A program made the position numbers and the translations under genes. From assembly GCA_963070105.1 (NCBI GenBank), contig OY718804.1:10927817-10991816 (forward strand): a DNA stretch of 64,000 nt, in the 5' to 3' direction. The notes beneath the pieces are model-generated. The model was not told the origin of the DNA and did no database searches. It saw only the letters and a list, made by a program, of their open reading frames with translations. This document shows positions 38,007 through 60,192 of the stretch, one piece after another (positions within the stretch are counted from its first letter, which is position 1; each line of letters begins with the position of its first letter). Source of the stretch: Litomosoides sigmodontis. Taxonomy: Eukaryota; Nematoda; Chromadorea; Rhabditida; Onchocercidae.

Positions 38007-41000
38007 TAATCATTCGACTGGAAAGAAAGGCACGTCTTGACATTTTCCACCCAACTTCTCCTCGCAGACTTTTCCTTCCTTTCATTCGCAGCGAAACGGT
38101 GGAGCTGAAGAATGCACGCCTTGTTGTGTTCGCACTACGCCGCCACATGGCTTCATTGAAAAGATAGGATGAGACGTGTATGGCGCTGATAATATTCTCA
38201 TTATTATTACTGTAAATTCTACAAACTCTGCACATCTCGGATGAGCAAATACACTAGGCTGAAAATTGAAGTTGTGTTTTAGAACTTCAACTTTTGCAAG
38301 GTTCAATTCAATTGGAGAAATGAATGTCACGGGCAGAAGCTATTCTTCGCCTCACAGTGAGTTTCAGGATCAGTGAATTCATTTCTGATGATAAAAAGTA
38401 AGTGAGCGGGAGTGCAAACATATAAATTTGACATGTACAAAAATGTAAAACTGACACTATCAACACACCAATTCATTTTTCCCCATTATCACTTTCTCAT
38501 AGAGAGAGAGGGATTTAGATTCTTAGCAGAAATTGGTTGGTTTTTAACTTACAAACAAATTACGGTTGTTTATGAAGTGGAAGGTAGAACAGGGATAGAG
38601 AAGGAAGAGATGCACGTGAACATAAGATGATACTTGGAATAAACGAGGTTGAAGTTTGAGAGAAATAAGTGAAGGGAGTGGGAACAGACGAGATTTGCAA
38701 ACGAAAGAAGTGTTAAACGTATCACTTCCACTCAAATTATCAGCCGAACTCTCCAAATTTATTTGTCTTCCAACTATTAAATTAGTTATGGAAATATGGC
38801 ATCGAATTTAATGCAATTGGAGTGTCACTTATACTCATCTCCCTACGATGTACCCGTTCGATGGTTTTCACTATGCAATTTTCAATTGTTCGAAATGTCG
38901 CCTTTTAACGGAGCATCTTATCTATAATAGGATGTTATCTACCACCCCGCCACTGATTCTCCTATATCCGAATAACATCTCTCTGTTCGATTACTGCTGT
39001 AAATGTCAAAAGTATTACTGCTCTAAATATCAAAAGTTTCATTCCAAGCAGAAATAACAAAAGAAAGGAAAAGCAGGGAGAGTAAAAATAAAATTATCAC
39101 TGGAAAATGCTTGTAATTAATTACCTACTTTGATGGGTGCTGCGAAGAATTTTCATTTGTTTGTTTTCAAAATGAGTTTGGAACCTATGGCATTGTTCAC
39201 TCAACCAGTCTTTCAATGACCGGCACGACGACTAGTCTACCAACAGTCGCCTTCTCATCTCAGAGTATCACTGAATATGAGTAAAAAATATGCAAGATCT
39301 AAAACAATCTGTAACTGTATGCTTTACATCACCAGCCTATTCCTTAAAATTTCACATAATGCTGTTGACCTGATTTTCGTTCCTTACTCTCTCTCAATTC
39401 ACCGTTGATCACACCTTTCCACAGATGTTATCGTGGAAGTTATGAAAACAAAACCTTGTTTATGAATTGTCATTTTAATTTAAGGGTAATTTTATTATTT
39501 CACTAATTAAACATCTGTATTTTTTCTAAATAAAACTGTTTCATATCTTTTTAATTTTCTTTTTTGGTTTTTTTTATTCGTGGACCTGAGATATACTTTT
39601 GCATTTTGTGCAAAGTAATTCTCATCAGCACCATTCTAAAATGGGATCGTCTAATGTGGCGGAATAGAGGTTTTGTCTGGCTGTTCAAATCGCTCTGCAA
39701 AATCGCACTTTATCCTCCCTCACTCATTGTACCACTGTATCCATCCATCAGTTAATATGTGGTTCAGTGATAAAACAAAGTTCACTTCAAATTTACATAG
39801 ACTAAAAACTTGGCAACAACGCAGGTCGTTATATCTTTGAATTGCTAAACTATTGGTCGGAAGAAGGATTGCGATACCTTGTCAACCTAAGGCTTCCTTT
39901 TTCCTGCCTTAACAGCCTCATTGTTATCGCTAGAGCACAGCTTTCAATCCAACGGTGCATTGCATGCTACTTCTGCAAACCGACGTTTCTCACCATTACT
40001 CATCATTTTGTCCACACGTAATCTCCGCTGCGCCGACATTTGACCGAAAAAATGCTTTCGTACACATCAAATGAAGGACCGTGTGTTTCCGTGAACAGAT
40101 GTTATCTTGCAAGGTAATCACTCCATTCTGCTGCATGCCTTCCTTAGAGATGGTACCTTTGCTTTTCATTCAAAAGGGATACATTGTACCTTTAATTCAA
40201 ATGGATTTGGCAACGAAGTTAGTTTGTAGGAACTAACCCTGCAATCCGTAACGAAATATAACGACAGTTGAAAACTTAGCTCAGTCTATCCTGTATCACG
40301 CCAGGATGGAATTTCAGGTCGATTGGAGTTGAAATTTTGGGGTAGTTGTAACTGTAACTATAGTGGACAACAAAACAAAGTTCTTTGTAATTATTTTTCT
40401 TAATATTCCCTCTGATCCCATCTGATAATGATTATCACTTTGAAACTTTTACCAAAAAAAAAAATGCCTGACAAACCAGGAAGAGAAAAGAGATGGTAAC
40501 AATGACTTGAAGATATACCCTTCGTTTATTTCTATGGATGGTGAATTATCGTGAAGAGAATTTCAAAAGTCATTTATTTTTTTAGATATTTAACCTTTAC
40601 CATGAAAACCTACAATGAATACAATATGGGGATATGACCAGTGGATTTTAATATACGATGAAAGGAGTGCTCGAAAATATAACTGAGTTATTGTAAAACA
40701 GCAGTAAGAGGAAAATTGAATATTGCAAGATCGGAGAAGATACCAATAATGAGACTATCATTTCAACTTTACCAAATCTCAATTAAAAATATGAATGGCA
40801 ACCGATGCTATGAACTAAGAAATAATGTATTATGGAAAGTATCAGTCAATTATTAAACCTTGTCATACATTTCGTTTTACAATAAGTTAGTGAAAAAATC
40901 ACACTAACTGCGGTAAGGCGCAAACTTCAAATATCAATTTCGATTGGATAAATGCGTAGCACTTATATTGCTTCGTTTTATATTTGCTTGTTTCCAATTT

Positions 41001-43382
41001 TAGCAATGCCATAAGCAACAACTGCATGGAAAAAGAAATTCATCCTCAACTGATAAATTTTGGCTCTTCTCCGCAATTTTTTTTTTATGACTTTGAGACA
41101 GGGTATTTTATTCTGGAAGAATTAGCAAATTTGATTGAGTGATCGTTTTAAATTTACACGTGTAGCATTTGGTGAAAATACGGTTATGTCAAACGTATGT
41201 GACTGAAACATGTTAGCATGGGTGGGTACGCATGTAACTCACCTAAATGGATAATTGAAAGTATACGCTTAGCGATGGTTTTTTCCTCTTTGCTATCCTT
41301 AAATTTTATTTTTTGTTAGCTGTTAGTCCTATTAGCATGCTTGAAGCACTAAAATTTTAGTCTTCCTCAGCTTGCTGCATTTTTTAACTTCGTCCCGCAA
41401 ATACTGCCTTCATCTCCTTCCATATGAATTATGAAGTAGGAAAGTGATCGATGATATGTATGTGTGTGTGTGCGTGTATGCTACGCGATCGGAGAGGAAT
41501 TGATTGTGAGTGAAATGCCAACAGTGCTCTCGGCAAACTGCAAGAAATTGAACGAAAAGGTAAATGATGAAGGAAAAATGGTGCAGGCGGAGAAAGAAGG
41601 AAAAATTTATTTTTTAAAATTTTGCGACAAACTGATAGAAAATGGGGAATAACGCAGAAATGTGGTTAAGTTGAGGGAAGCAGTGCAAGTTAGTTACTTC
41701 TTAGTTGGAGAAAGGGAAGGGAAGGTAGAGAGAGAGGAAAGCGCTTGTTTTTAGATCGGAAAACGGGCGTTCGAATTAGCTGTGGAGCGCGGCAAATTTC
41801 TGTAAACTATTCCTCACTGGGAGTATTTTCCCAATTCCTAAGCATTATACTGCTTTTCTGATGGCAACTTTCCCACAAATCATTCGAAAAGTGGAATTAT
41901 TCCAGCGATTCAGAATCTGGCAAAACGCGTTCATCTACGACACGCAATGATATGAATTTTCAAGTTTCATGCAATCATTCATATCGATTACACACCCCGT
42001 ACCCCTTCACAATCTGCCACACGTCTCGCAATCAGTTACAATCCCCTGTACTTCTCTTAACGATTCATAATTCGTTACACACCCTCTAACAATAACAGTT
42101 TTCTCGCCACTCGGTCTTCTTAAACCATACAGCAAACAACATTCATTCATCTCACTCCGGAAAGTAACTGTCGCCACTTGAACGTTTCTTCGTTTCCACC
42201 AGAAAACGAAGCACACCCCAGCCGTCCCAAAGAAACCGATTATTACATGCTGTGACAAGTAACGTTGCAAAACGATGATGAATATGGGTTGCTTTTAGCG
42301 ATCCCGTTTCACACTTTCAAATCTATTTGAAATATAACGATGGAAGAGATCACAAAAGCATCAAAAATGAGTACCCTAAAGCCATAAGTCAGGTCTTATC
42401 AAACAGTAATCCCTAATCGACCAAAATTACTTCTCTCCTCCAAAATCTTTCCCCACTTTAGATTACTCACGCAATTACCTTTTTCTCGGTATTTGTACTT
42501 TTTACAAACAAAAAAAGTGTAGTTTATAGCCTGCCAGATTTGCACCAACTGCTTTCACGTCGGGTAACTTGCATACACTTTGTTTCCAGTGCCGATTAAC
42601 TGCTATGATTTATATGAACTAAGAGATGAAAAAAGGAATTACATGAATATGCCAAAAATTTCTCAATTCAATTAATGCTAAAAATTTAACAGATTTGTAG
42701 GGACGTCAAATAAATGAGCAAAATGAAATAAAACAAACTTGCGAGCATTATTTCTATTCACAACTGCTGTGTGCTAGCCCAACTTCACTAGACGAATAAA
42801 ACGACGAGGACGAACAAATAAAGAGGGCAAGAAAAATTTAACACGACAACATAAAGTAATTCCCTTTCATATTTGGCAAAATAACATACATAAAAATTCG
42901 AGAATTTTAGACCTCGAAATTTTGAACTAAATTCATTCTAGAAAATACATACTATTGGTGAACAAGGAAAAAACAGAACGAGATAAACATTTCCCTTTTT
43001 CTATACGTTTTAAATCAACACAGCAAATGCAGCAATCAACTAAACATACAAACAACAATTTCCATGTAAAAGTCGTCAAATCCAGGCAAAAATTGGAACT
43101 AAGAAATTTATAGGGAAGGACACATTCAGGACAAAAAATCACTGAAGTTTGTATTTTGTAATATGTCATCAAATGAACTGGGTAACAGTGACTGCTGCTG
43201 CTGTCCCAAGTAATAACCGCGTACTGTCGATTCCTAAAAATTTAGAGGTAGGTCGACATGTATCTATTTGTAATGGTAACAGGAACGGTGAAATTTCTGG
43301 ACGAGTTTAATTGTTACACCAATCTGACAATTATGAACAAAAACAGCCTTAAACATATCTATCCATCCATCCATCCATCCAT

Positions 43383-43417
<35 letters not shown>

Positions 43418-43426
43418 GATAAAACT
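38007..43426. other. Gene-poor region downstream of mdt-15
   Basis: About 5.4 kb of A+T-rich sequence. Open frames such as 38412-38630, 38848-39057, 41464-41652 (+) and 42007-42270 (-) have no splice-site or family support. (ATCC)n followed by (AT)n lies at 43359-43413. The part nearest 43427 should include the mdt-15 3' UTR. Confidence 0.45.
43359..43413. repeat. Compound (ATCC)n(AT)n microsatellite
   Basis: About seven ATCC units run directly into about 13 AT units, just downstream of the mdt-15 stop codon. Confidence 0.95.
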
Positions 43427-43447
43427 AGCCAGTATAGCTTACTGGCT
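43427..43447 (-). repeat. Stem-loop in the mdt-15 3' UTR
   Basis: AGCCAGTA and its exact complement TACTGGCT flank a 5-base loop, starting 17 bases after the mdt-15 stop codon. It would form a hairpin in the 3' UTR of the transcript. Confidence 0.7.
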
Positions 43448-43464
43448 TTTGCTTGTTAACCCAT

Positions 43465-46400
43465 CTATATTATTCGTTGCCTTACGTCTTTGTAATTTTT
43501 GAAATCAAGCCATTCAAAGGTATAAATTTTATCGCGATATCTCGGAGACACAAATCTCACCCAAGTTTCAAGGAAATCTGTCACCGTTCGCAGACCCGGT
43601 CGAGCCAAACGTTCGTGTATCACATTTTGCAAATCATCGAAGAAAAACGAATCTAAATGAGAATTTTTTAATAATGAGATCAAGCTTCGTCTTTGCTGAA
43701 CTGGAAATTAAACTATCTAATCGTTGACGTTTTATACGAGTTTTAATGAAAAAAAGTGACTTCGTCTTAAGGAAGTATTAAACTATCCCACTCACTTCTT
43801 CAATTTTCTCCGCGGAATTAAAATTTAGTTATCAATTTTGACTGAAATTATTCATGCCAAACCGCTGTAATAATCAACTAACAAACCTAAATCCAGTGCG
43901 GCACGGCCTACCAGAACTTCACCATTGGGATATGTTTTCGGTATAATTAATTGTAACGGTGGCACATTGTGCGAGGCTTAAAAGCAGTTATTACTGGATT
44001 CAAATATTTAAATTCTTAAGTCGCACAAATTTCTTCTGACGATTAGCACTCAATTATTTTATATAAGCCTCCTCGCTTTAATAAAAACATAAAAATGTTG
44101 TCATATTTCCATAATCCACTAAAATTTCTTGCAAAAAAACTTACTTAACGAAAACTTAACAACAACAGAATGCGAATCTGTTATTTGTTCAACGTTAGAA
44201 TCGGTAAAAAAACGATCTCCGAATGCTAGCAGTTCTTGACGTACTGCTTCCGGCAGCTGACATTCTGTCTACAAGAAAAACAAATTACAGATTTTAAACC
44301 TTTAAATAGTTCGAAATATGATATAATTAAAGTGATATCGTTTCAACATTCTTCATAAATGACCTGACATTGTATATTTATGCAAGATTTTGTATAGTTA
44401 TTCACTAATATTACGACTGATAAAAACTTCATTCGATTTAAAAGTATATTGAACATTTGACTCAAAAAAGTAAACCTGTGAAGATGTGCTGTTCGGCACT
44501 GCTTCTATAGGAGTTGGCAAGAAATCATCTACTACATAAAGATCTTCAACTCCACTGCAATCAGTTGTTGGTGCGCGATTCGCTTCTGAGAATGATGGTA
44601 AAGTTGCCGCTACTGCTGTTGCTTGTTGCTGAAGACTTGAAATTCTGATATATTTAAATTACATAAGAATTTGATATGCTTTCTGATGTGCTTTAATTTA
44701 GTAGATTAAAGATATGTAAAATTATGAAAATTAAATAAGCTATTAAAGTCTTTGAAAGGAATGGAAGGAAAATATAAACAGACATATTAATAAAAGTGTT
44801 CAATCACGCCTAAAACACCAATAACATATTTTGATACGCAAAACAGGAGTTTCTCGTGCCTAAAATTGAAGGAAATGTAAAAATACAAACCATCCTGGTC
44901 ACACCATGATGCAGCACCACTGACTGAACTTGCGCACTCGGACGTAATCCAGCGTTTGGATTTGGATAGGGCGAATGTCGTTGATAAGTATGCTCAACTG
45001 AATGCCGTGCAACCTGTTGGCCACCAGTAGCTTGCAGCGGTACTGGTGACTGCATTAGAGTACTTCGTGTTGCACAAAGGGCGACTGGAACTGATGGTGA
45101 TACCATAGTAGGCAACATTTGAGGTGATGCTTGTTGTTGTTGCTGTGCTCGATTAGATGGCATTGGCCAATTTCCTGCGGATGGCGCACCACTATTCGTT
45201 TGTACCCGATCACCGTAGCCAACTTGTGTTTCGCTATTTAACAAGACCGCATTTACTGCATCCACCAGTGGTTGTGGTTGTAATGTTCCAGTAGTCAACG
45301 AAGCTTGCTAAAAAAAATTTTTGTATGTTGCGTTGGACCAAATAACAATTCTATAATTTGACATTGTTAGATAGTAGCTTCACCTCTAAGGACCATGAAA
45401 ACTTAAAAGTCAATGAAACAACGCCGAAATTATGCAGAAGGTTCTACATTTGTAGCCTAATTGACGTCAATTATCTGCTTGGGAGCTGCGGCCCGATTCC
45501 TAAATGTCAGTAATTTCTCAAACAATTTTGGGAATGCAAAGCTTGTGTAGAAGCTTCTATTAATCAATTAATTTTAACTTCACGTCCCATAGGCTTGCGT
45601 TCTTCATGAACTTCATATCTATATGGTACTACTACTAGCATATTTCCCTTTTAAACTAATACGTAAAAATGGATATTTAAATCATATTACTTACCAGAAA
45701 ATGCTGCTTTTTGTATATCCATGCTTCTATTTGCAAAAGATATTCAAATGATACCCGTCTGCAATTAATAATAAAAGATTGGTTAACAGTAGCACTTTTC
45801 ATTAAATGATAAAGGAATAAGTGAACTCTGTTAAAGTAACAGAACCTAGAAGAAGTACTTTTTATTAATCAGCATCTAATTATTATTTTTATTCATATTA
45901 AAACAAATATAAAGCCAAAATGGATAATATTGTTTCATTTCCTGAAAAACAAATTACAAAAAATTTAAAAATGAGGAAACTGAATTTTAGTAGCGTGTAG
46001 CTAACAGTTCAGACCGTAACTGACTACTCGAATTAAGCAAATATATCCTTTAATGTTAATTCTTTGTAGTTTTTAAATTTCGAAAATAAAATTTTAAACA
46101 CAAGCAGACATACGATTTGCCATCAAGAACGTTGCACATTGTATCAAATTTACTTGCAGCAATTTCGTTGCCCTCCAGTCGACACTGTTGTGCCCGTGCT
46201 CGTAAACTTTCAACATAAGGTCTTAGTGAGCGTAACTTCTCGCTATATATATGCTGCAATAAGATTAATTGAGTCAGACGGCTAATTTTTAATAAATCGT
46301 TTTTGAGACTTCTTATCCATGCACATATTTTAAATGACTGACCTCCTCATTTTGTTGTGCAGCATTTCCAAATGGCAAATTAGTAACGTTTGGATTACCA

Positions 46401-48456
46401 GATCCATTTAAATGCCGTGAGGATGGTGCCGGTGACCCATAATGAGGTGAATTGATAAGATTTTCTAAAACTGATGGCTGATGATGCTGCTGGTGATGTG
46501 GTGAAGCAGTTTGTTGTGAAGGAAGAATGGGTGTTCCTCGTGACATAAACGATGCCGATGAATGAGTACGTTCAATGTACTGACTGGAACCTGTAGCACC
46601 GTAAGGACCTGTGAAGTTTATTGTGACGCATTATGCAATGTTAAAAATTTCTGCAAATTATTTTTTACAAGAGTAATCAAAAGCCAAGCGAACGCAAATA
46701 TGACTGACAAAACTTATTTAGAGAGTTTTAAATACCAACTGAAATTTAAAAGTCAGATACCTGCCGAGTAATAACCACCGGGAGGAAGAACTTCACGTTT
46801 CCATGCATGAGTGGACATTGAATCCGATACTGGAACTTCCGCAGCACCCGTACCATCATTGCCAATTTTTGGTTCAGTTTTTACACGACTATATATCTGA
46901 TGATTAGGAGAGGTACTGTGTGAGCCAGGGACAGAAGGAACAGGCGAAACCATATTATACGGCGTTTGCTGCGGAACTACTGGGTGTGTTACCGGAGAGT
47001 GCTGTTGCATACTGGGTTGTGACGATTGCATATTACTGGTCGATAACGCACCAACTGATGATTGCTGCGACTGTATCATTGACGGCGGTTGACCAAATGA
47101 AGGAGCATGGTATCTATCCTGAAAAAAGACATGGGTAGCTAGCATAGTCTTCGCCTTAATAAGGAAGAGTGAACATAAACATCAATGAAACAGTAATTTA
47201 TGCAGTAATTTCTCAACTCCGTTGAATGTCCATTTTGGTATCAGTTATGTTTTATAAGCGAAACATTTTCTAAATGATAAATTTCGGTAAAAAATACTAA
47301 CAATCGCCGAAAACTGGCAATAAAGAAAAATCATCAAATTTTGAAACTACATAAATTAATTTTCCTCAATCTTACCATGGTTTTCTGTTGCTGCTGCTGG
47401 TGGGTGGGTTGCGGATCTGGTGGTATACCAAGACCCACAGCTCGGTAGTTTTGAGATACCGAATGAATGCGAGGTGGTTGAAGAAGGGATGGTACCGACG
47501 TTGATTTTGCTGGAAAATAAGGAAAACTTTACTAACAAAGCTTTAACTCGATAAATAATTGTACATTTTCTTGATTTCACAATGCTACTAGTGAAATAAA
47601 CTTACTAACTGATATTTGACCAACTGAAATAGCTAAACTATTGCTGCAGGAGATAGATTCCTGGCATGTGCTGACCATGAACATGATATGTACTACCGAA
47701 AACACCTAGATAATCCTAATAAACCTCATAAAACGCTTGTATAAGTAGTCATTTTTGCTCCAAAATTACTCCAACTATATTATTCCAAACTTTTCATGAA
47801 ACCATACGAAAATTTCATGGAAAATATTTGGCTTCCCTATCTTACTCTAATATTTCTTAAGAACCGCTTCATATTAAGCTTTCTGTCAATCGGATTATTA
47901 CTAACACTTTTTTGTACGTTAAATTATTTAAAGCATATAACACTAGAAATAGGAGAACATAAGAAATAGTTACAGTTACAATTGATTGCATTGATAACTT
48001 TGGCAATTGTTCGCATATACTCATCTTTACTAACGCATTTGTTGAAAACATATTCCTCCACCTATAAAAAATTATAAAATAATTCTGCTTCATTTCATGC
48101 CATAAAAACATATTAGAAAGAAATGTACTATAAAATTTTCAACAGGATTACATCATATATAATAGCGAATAAATGTTGAGCTTTTTTTTCATTCAACAAA
48201 ACTTTAACATACGTTTGCAAGTGTAAATAATTTGAATGCCGATATGTAAGTGCATGTGCGAATAATCAATGTAATTAAAAATCGAACAGACAAAATGACA
48301 AGGAAGAGCAATAAATCCATTTCCATAAGTTACCTGTCTTGCATCACCGGGTACAGGTAGATTCGGAGAATTTTGACGATTTCTCGCTAGTTCTGGTTCT
48401 AATCGATTAATAACATGATCGCGAAATCGTTGTGATGGCCAATCATCGTCCCCCAT
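43465..48456 (-). CDS. mdt-15: Mediator subunit 15 with KIX domain
   Basis: Tail-module Mediator subunit. In C. elegans it couples SREBP- and NHR-49-type regulators to RNA polymerase II for lipid and stress genes. Twelve exons in phase: 48334-48456, 47974-48061, 47376-47509, 46761-47118, 46343-46608, 46114-46253, 45695-45758, 44891-45307, 44476-44628, 44145-44268, 43887-43976, 43465-43652, giving 714 residues. The KIX domain fills the first 75 or so residues ([51 protein letters not shown]). A long Gln/Pro/Ser-rich linker follows, then a helical segment ([20 protein letters not shown]). The conserved C-terminus includes [13 protein letters not shown] and [20 protein letters not shown]. An in-frame TAG lies directly before the ATG. 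The acceptor of exon 44476-44628 has an upstream alternative. Confidence 0.94.
45462..45469. promoter_or_regulatory. Perfect CRE palindrome in an mdt-15 intron
   Basis: TGACGTCA lies in the intron between the exons 45695-45758 and 44891-45307. It is a motif match only; no other promoter sign was seen around it. Confidence 0.35.
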
Positions 48457-48502
48457 CTAGTTATCACATGACCTGCTCCTGACTTATTAGAGCCCGGTGC
48501 AC
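48457..48502 (-). promoter_or_regulatory. mdt-15 5' leader with acceptor and start-stop uORF
   Basis: An acceptor (gatttattcag, AG at 48504-48503) opens a 46-base leader. It contains ATG TGA (48469-48464), a start codon followed at once by a stop, 13 bases before the main ATG. The acceptor probably takes a spliced leader or a 5' UTR exon. Confidence 0.5.
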
Positions 48503-50172
48503 CTGAATAAATCCAGTGCTTCGTGCTGTTACCCGAACGTGCCTTGCAAGATCCTACACGAAGTCCACAACACCAGATGACAAATCTCAATCCTGCAACA
48601 ATTTCGTAGTCATAACAAATACAGAACAATTTGATGGGCAACACGTGAATACGAAATTCAAAACTACATAAATTGCTATTAAAATATTCCTGACAAATTC
48701 TACGCCTCTCTTCATTACCAGTTTCGATGTTACCATCATCTTGAAGTGCAAAGTCCTATTTCCCATGCATCATAAAATTTCACTGATCCTCAAACAGTCA
48801 TCCTCTTTCAAACTCTATCTCCTACTCTGCAAGGGATTTTAACAAAATATAATTAAGTGGAAGAACATAGCATTAAAGCAAGACAACGCCAAGGCTAGTA
48901 ATATCACAAATTCATTCTCAATAAGTGAAAATTAATGAAATGGAAAAGGAAAACTATCTCATAATCACTTCCATTTCTCTCCAGCATTTTTATTTCACTA
49001 TTCAATTACCTGCCATAACTAAAAGGAGATATAACAAGCACATCTTACATTTAAATGTAAGTTATCTAATTCTACTACATTTGGTCTATCCTCATACTTC
49101 ACGCAATGACCAAACTTGTCCAATACATGCGAAATACTTTGGTAAAAACCTAACGAAGTGTCATAATTCCCAAAAAATGTAACGATGTATGACTTAAAAA
49201 TGTCTAATTTACTACCACCAAACACGTGACGAGGGAAACACAGAGCGACCGCTTATTTCATAACTGGTCAAAATTCTATGCACCTGCCCATCTGAAATAA
49301 AACTTACATTTCTTAAAACCTTAAAACCCATAATATTAAATGCATTTTTCATCTTAAATTTTCCAAGCATTCATATTTTCTTTCATCTGTTCAAAAAATT
49401 GGAAAAAACTAAGAAATTGACAAACAAACGGAAAAGATAAGTGCAAGTAAGCAATCGTATCAATATGTTACAAAACAAGCTGAAAAGTTACCAATCATCA
49501 AGAAAAAACGAAAAGGCGCACAATTTTATTGCAATTCTGTGGAGAGAAATACTGAGTTTAGAAACAATTGTAAGTTAATCCAATCAAAAAATCAAAATGC
49601 CTTCAACTTATACATTTTAGTTTCACTAATCCCAAAATTTAACTCGTTTATTTTTAAAATTTCTGAGCTTCCCCTTTCCCTGTTAGTAATACTTCATGTC
49701 GCAAATCATGATCAAACATAAAACAAGGAAAACTTTTACATACTACAGCTATGAAATCTTTAACAAAATGCTGCTAATTCCATAATTTTCTAAAGAAAAA
49801 TCAAATTTTAGCGGGTATTTTCAGAAACAAAAGGAGTTCCTTTACAATTTGAAACAATTTGGAATATCAAGAAAGAAGCAATTCGAGAATGTTCCTGTAA
49901 AGTTTACAATCAGTATAGTCTATCAAGAATAATTTTAAAAATATCTCTTCATAGCAGTTCTCGAGGATAACACCTCCAAAATCCATATAATGCCATTTTC
50001 AAACCAATGCAAAAGGTATTATTTTTAGATGAAATATATTAGTTCCCATTTTGTATGCATCATCCATATAAACAAATTAGTCCAAAGAAATGCACAAACA
50101 TTAGAACAAATACTGTTTATAGTAAAATCACAAACAACTGGATGAGAAATGATAGTAACAAAAGAAACAACA
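48503..50172. other. Intergenic region between ddx-23 and mdt-15
   Basis: This holds the probable mdt-15 upstream region (about 48470-48600 looks less A+T rich) and the ddx-23 3' UTR. Short open frames here lack support. No RNA gene seen. Confidence 0.45.
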
Positions 50173-58843
<8,671 letters not shown>

Positions 58844-58880
58844 TCTGTTTTTTTTCTTGCCGCCGTATCACTGAAATGGT
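58844..58880 (-). promoter_or_regulatory. ddx-23 leader and probable trans-splice acceptor
   Basis: On the minus strand caccatttcag (AG at 58872-58871) precedes a 27-base leader. The leader opens with an in-frame TGA, and the ATG-ATG start follows, so translation must begin there. SL addition is the simplest reading. Confidence 0.6.
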
Positions 58881-59613
58881 GAAATTTTTATCAATTTATT
58901 TTTCACCACCACGACGGTGTACGGGCGCATGAAATCAAAACTAAACGAATGATGATCAGCCAGTCCAAAACTAACAATTTAACAACATGGCAACATTCCA
59001 GAAAGGCGAAATAAAGGAGAAAATGATGAGGAGAAGTCATATGTGTGCACTGAAATGCAGCCCGGAAATATGCAGGACGAGAAATCCCTCTGTTTCCTCC
59101 TCTCTCCTCCGCTCCCACACACCTCAATATACGACCAACCATGAAGAAAATTTATTCCCCCTACCATCAATAACTTTCTACCTCCCCCGTCTCTCCCACA
59201 TGTTCTCTTTAATGTTTTCAGTAGATGAATTAAGTTCTTATTAAGAACCACAATCGAACTTACGTACTTCGTTAACGTTATTTATGGTTGTAAAAATGGA
59301 ACCAAACCCAAATTTTCGGATTGGCAAGGAGAAAATGGGAAAAGGAGTGTGGAGATAAACAAATTCCGAAAGTCATGTGATTGGTCGATGATGGCTAATG
59401 GCCGATGCAACTCTTTGATACGTTGCCAAAAACTCCACTGGAAATTTCGAAATGCGCGAAATATGAAAATTAACTGTTGAAGAATTCGCATGGGTTTGTT
59501 GTTTCTAGTTATGGCAACGCAATATTACAACACTATTGGGCGTCTTCAAATTAGCGATGTCAATAACGAGTTGCCTTTCGAAAAAAAGTTGACCAGCGTG
59601 AGGGGCACTTTAG

Positions 59614-59690
59614 CGGTAGTAGTAGCAATAGTAGTAGTAGTAGTAGTAGTTGTAGTAGCAGTTGTGATGGTGGTGTTGGTGGTGGAATGA
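59614..59690. repeat. (GTA)n/(GTT)n-type imperfect repeat
   Basis: GTA units dominate at 59614-59660, then decay to GTT, GTG and GGT units. It lies upstream of ddx-23. Confidence 0.85.
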
Positions 59691-60157
59691 AAAATGATTT
59701 CTCTCTTTGATCACAGCACAACAGCAAACGTCAGTGCAGTGACGCGTTAATCTCTCCTCTACTGAATTGCTGCACGGCTGTTAAGGGGAATTGTTTGAAG
59801 TGCGGCGACAGCGGCTCGTTGGTACCACAAGGAAGATGGATCATTCCTGCACTGTACCCACCTACCTACCTGGATGTGCACCTGCGGCGTTAAGCTACCG
59901 CAACAGGCTAGCCTGATGATGATGAGCGTGTGTGCTGGGGTGCTGCCGCGTGTTACGATGCTTCCTTTCCGTGCAGCTTTGCAGCAATGCTCCAAGCAAG
60001 CCACACTCCTCCGACATTTGCCACTCGCTCCCTCCCCACCAATTTCAACGTTCTCTCCGAACATCAACCAGCAAATCAAATATTTTCATACAACAATTCA
60101 TCCCCCTCCCCCTCCCCTCATTCCTTCCTTTTTTTCTTCTTTTTCTCTCAATTAGCA

Positions 60158-60159
<2 letters not shown>

Positions 60160-60188
<29 letters not shown>
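60160..60188. repeat. (CA)n microsatellite
   Basis: About 14 CA dinucleotides following a long T/C-rich tract at 60105-60150. Confidence 0.95.

Positions 60189-60192
<4 letters not shown>

Noticed and set aside
37690..38235. 181-residue minus-strand open frame rich in alanine, and plus-strand Gln/Arg and Ser/Gly frames
   Set aside because: They are by-products of the CAG/CGG repeat, which has no stop codon in most frames. The flanking parts show no family resemblance or splice sites.
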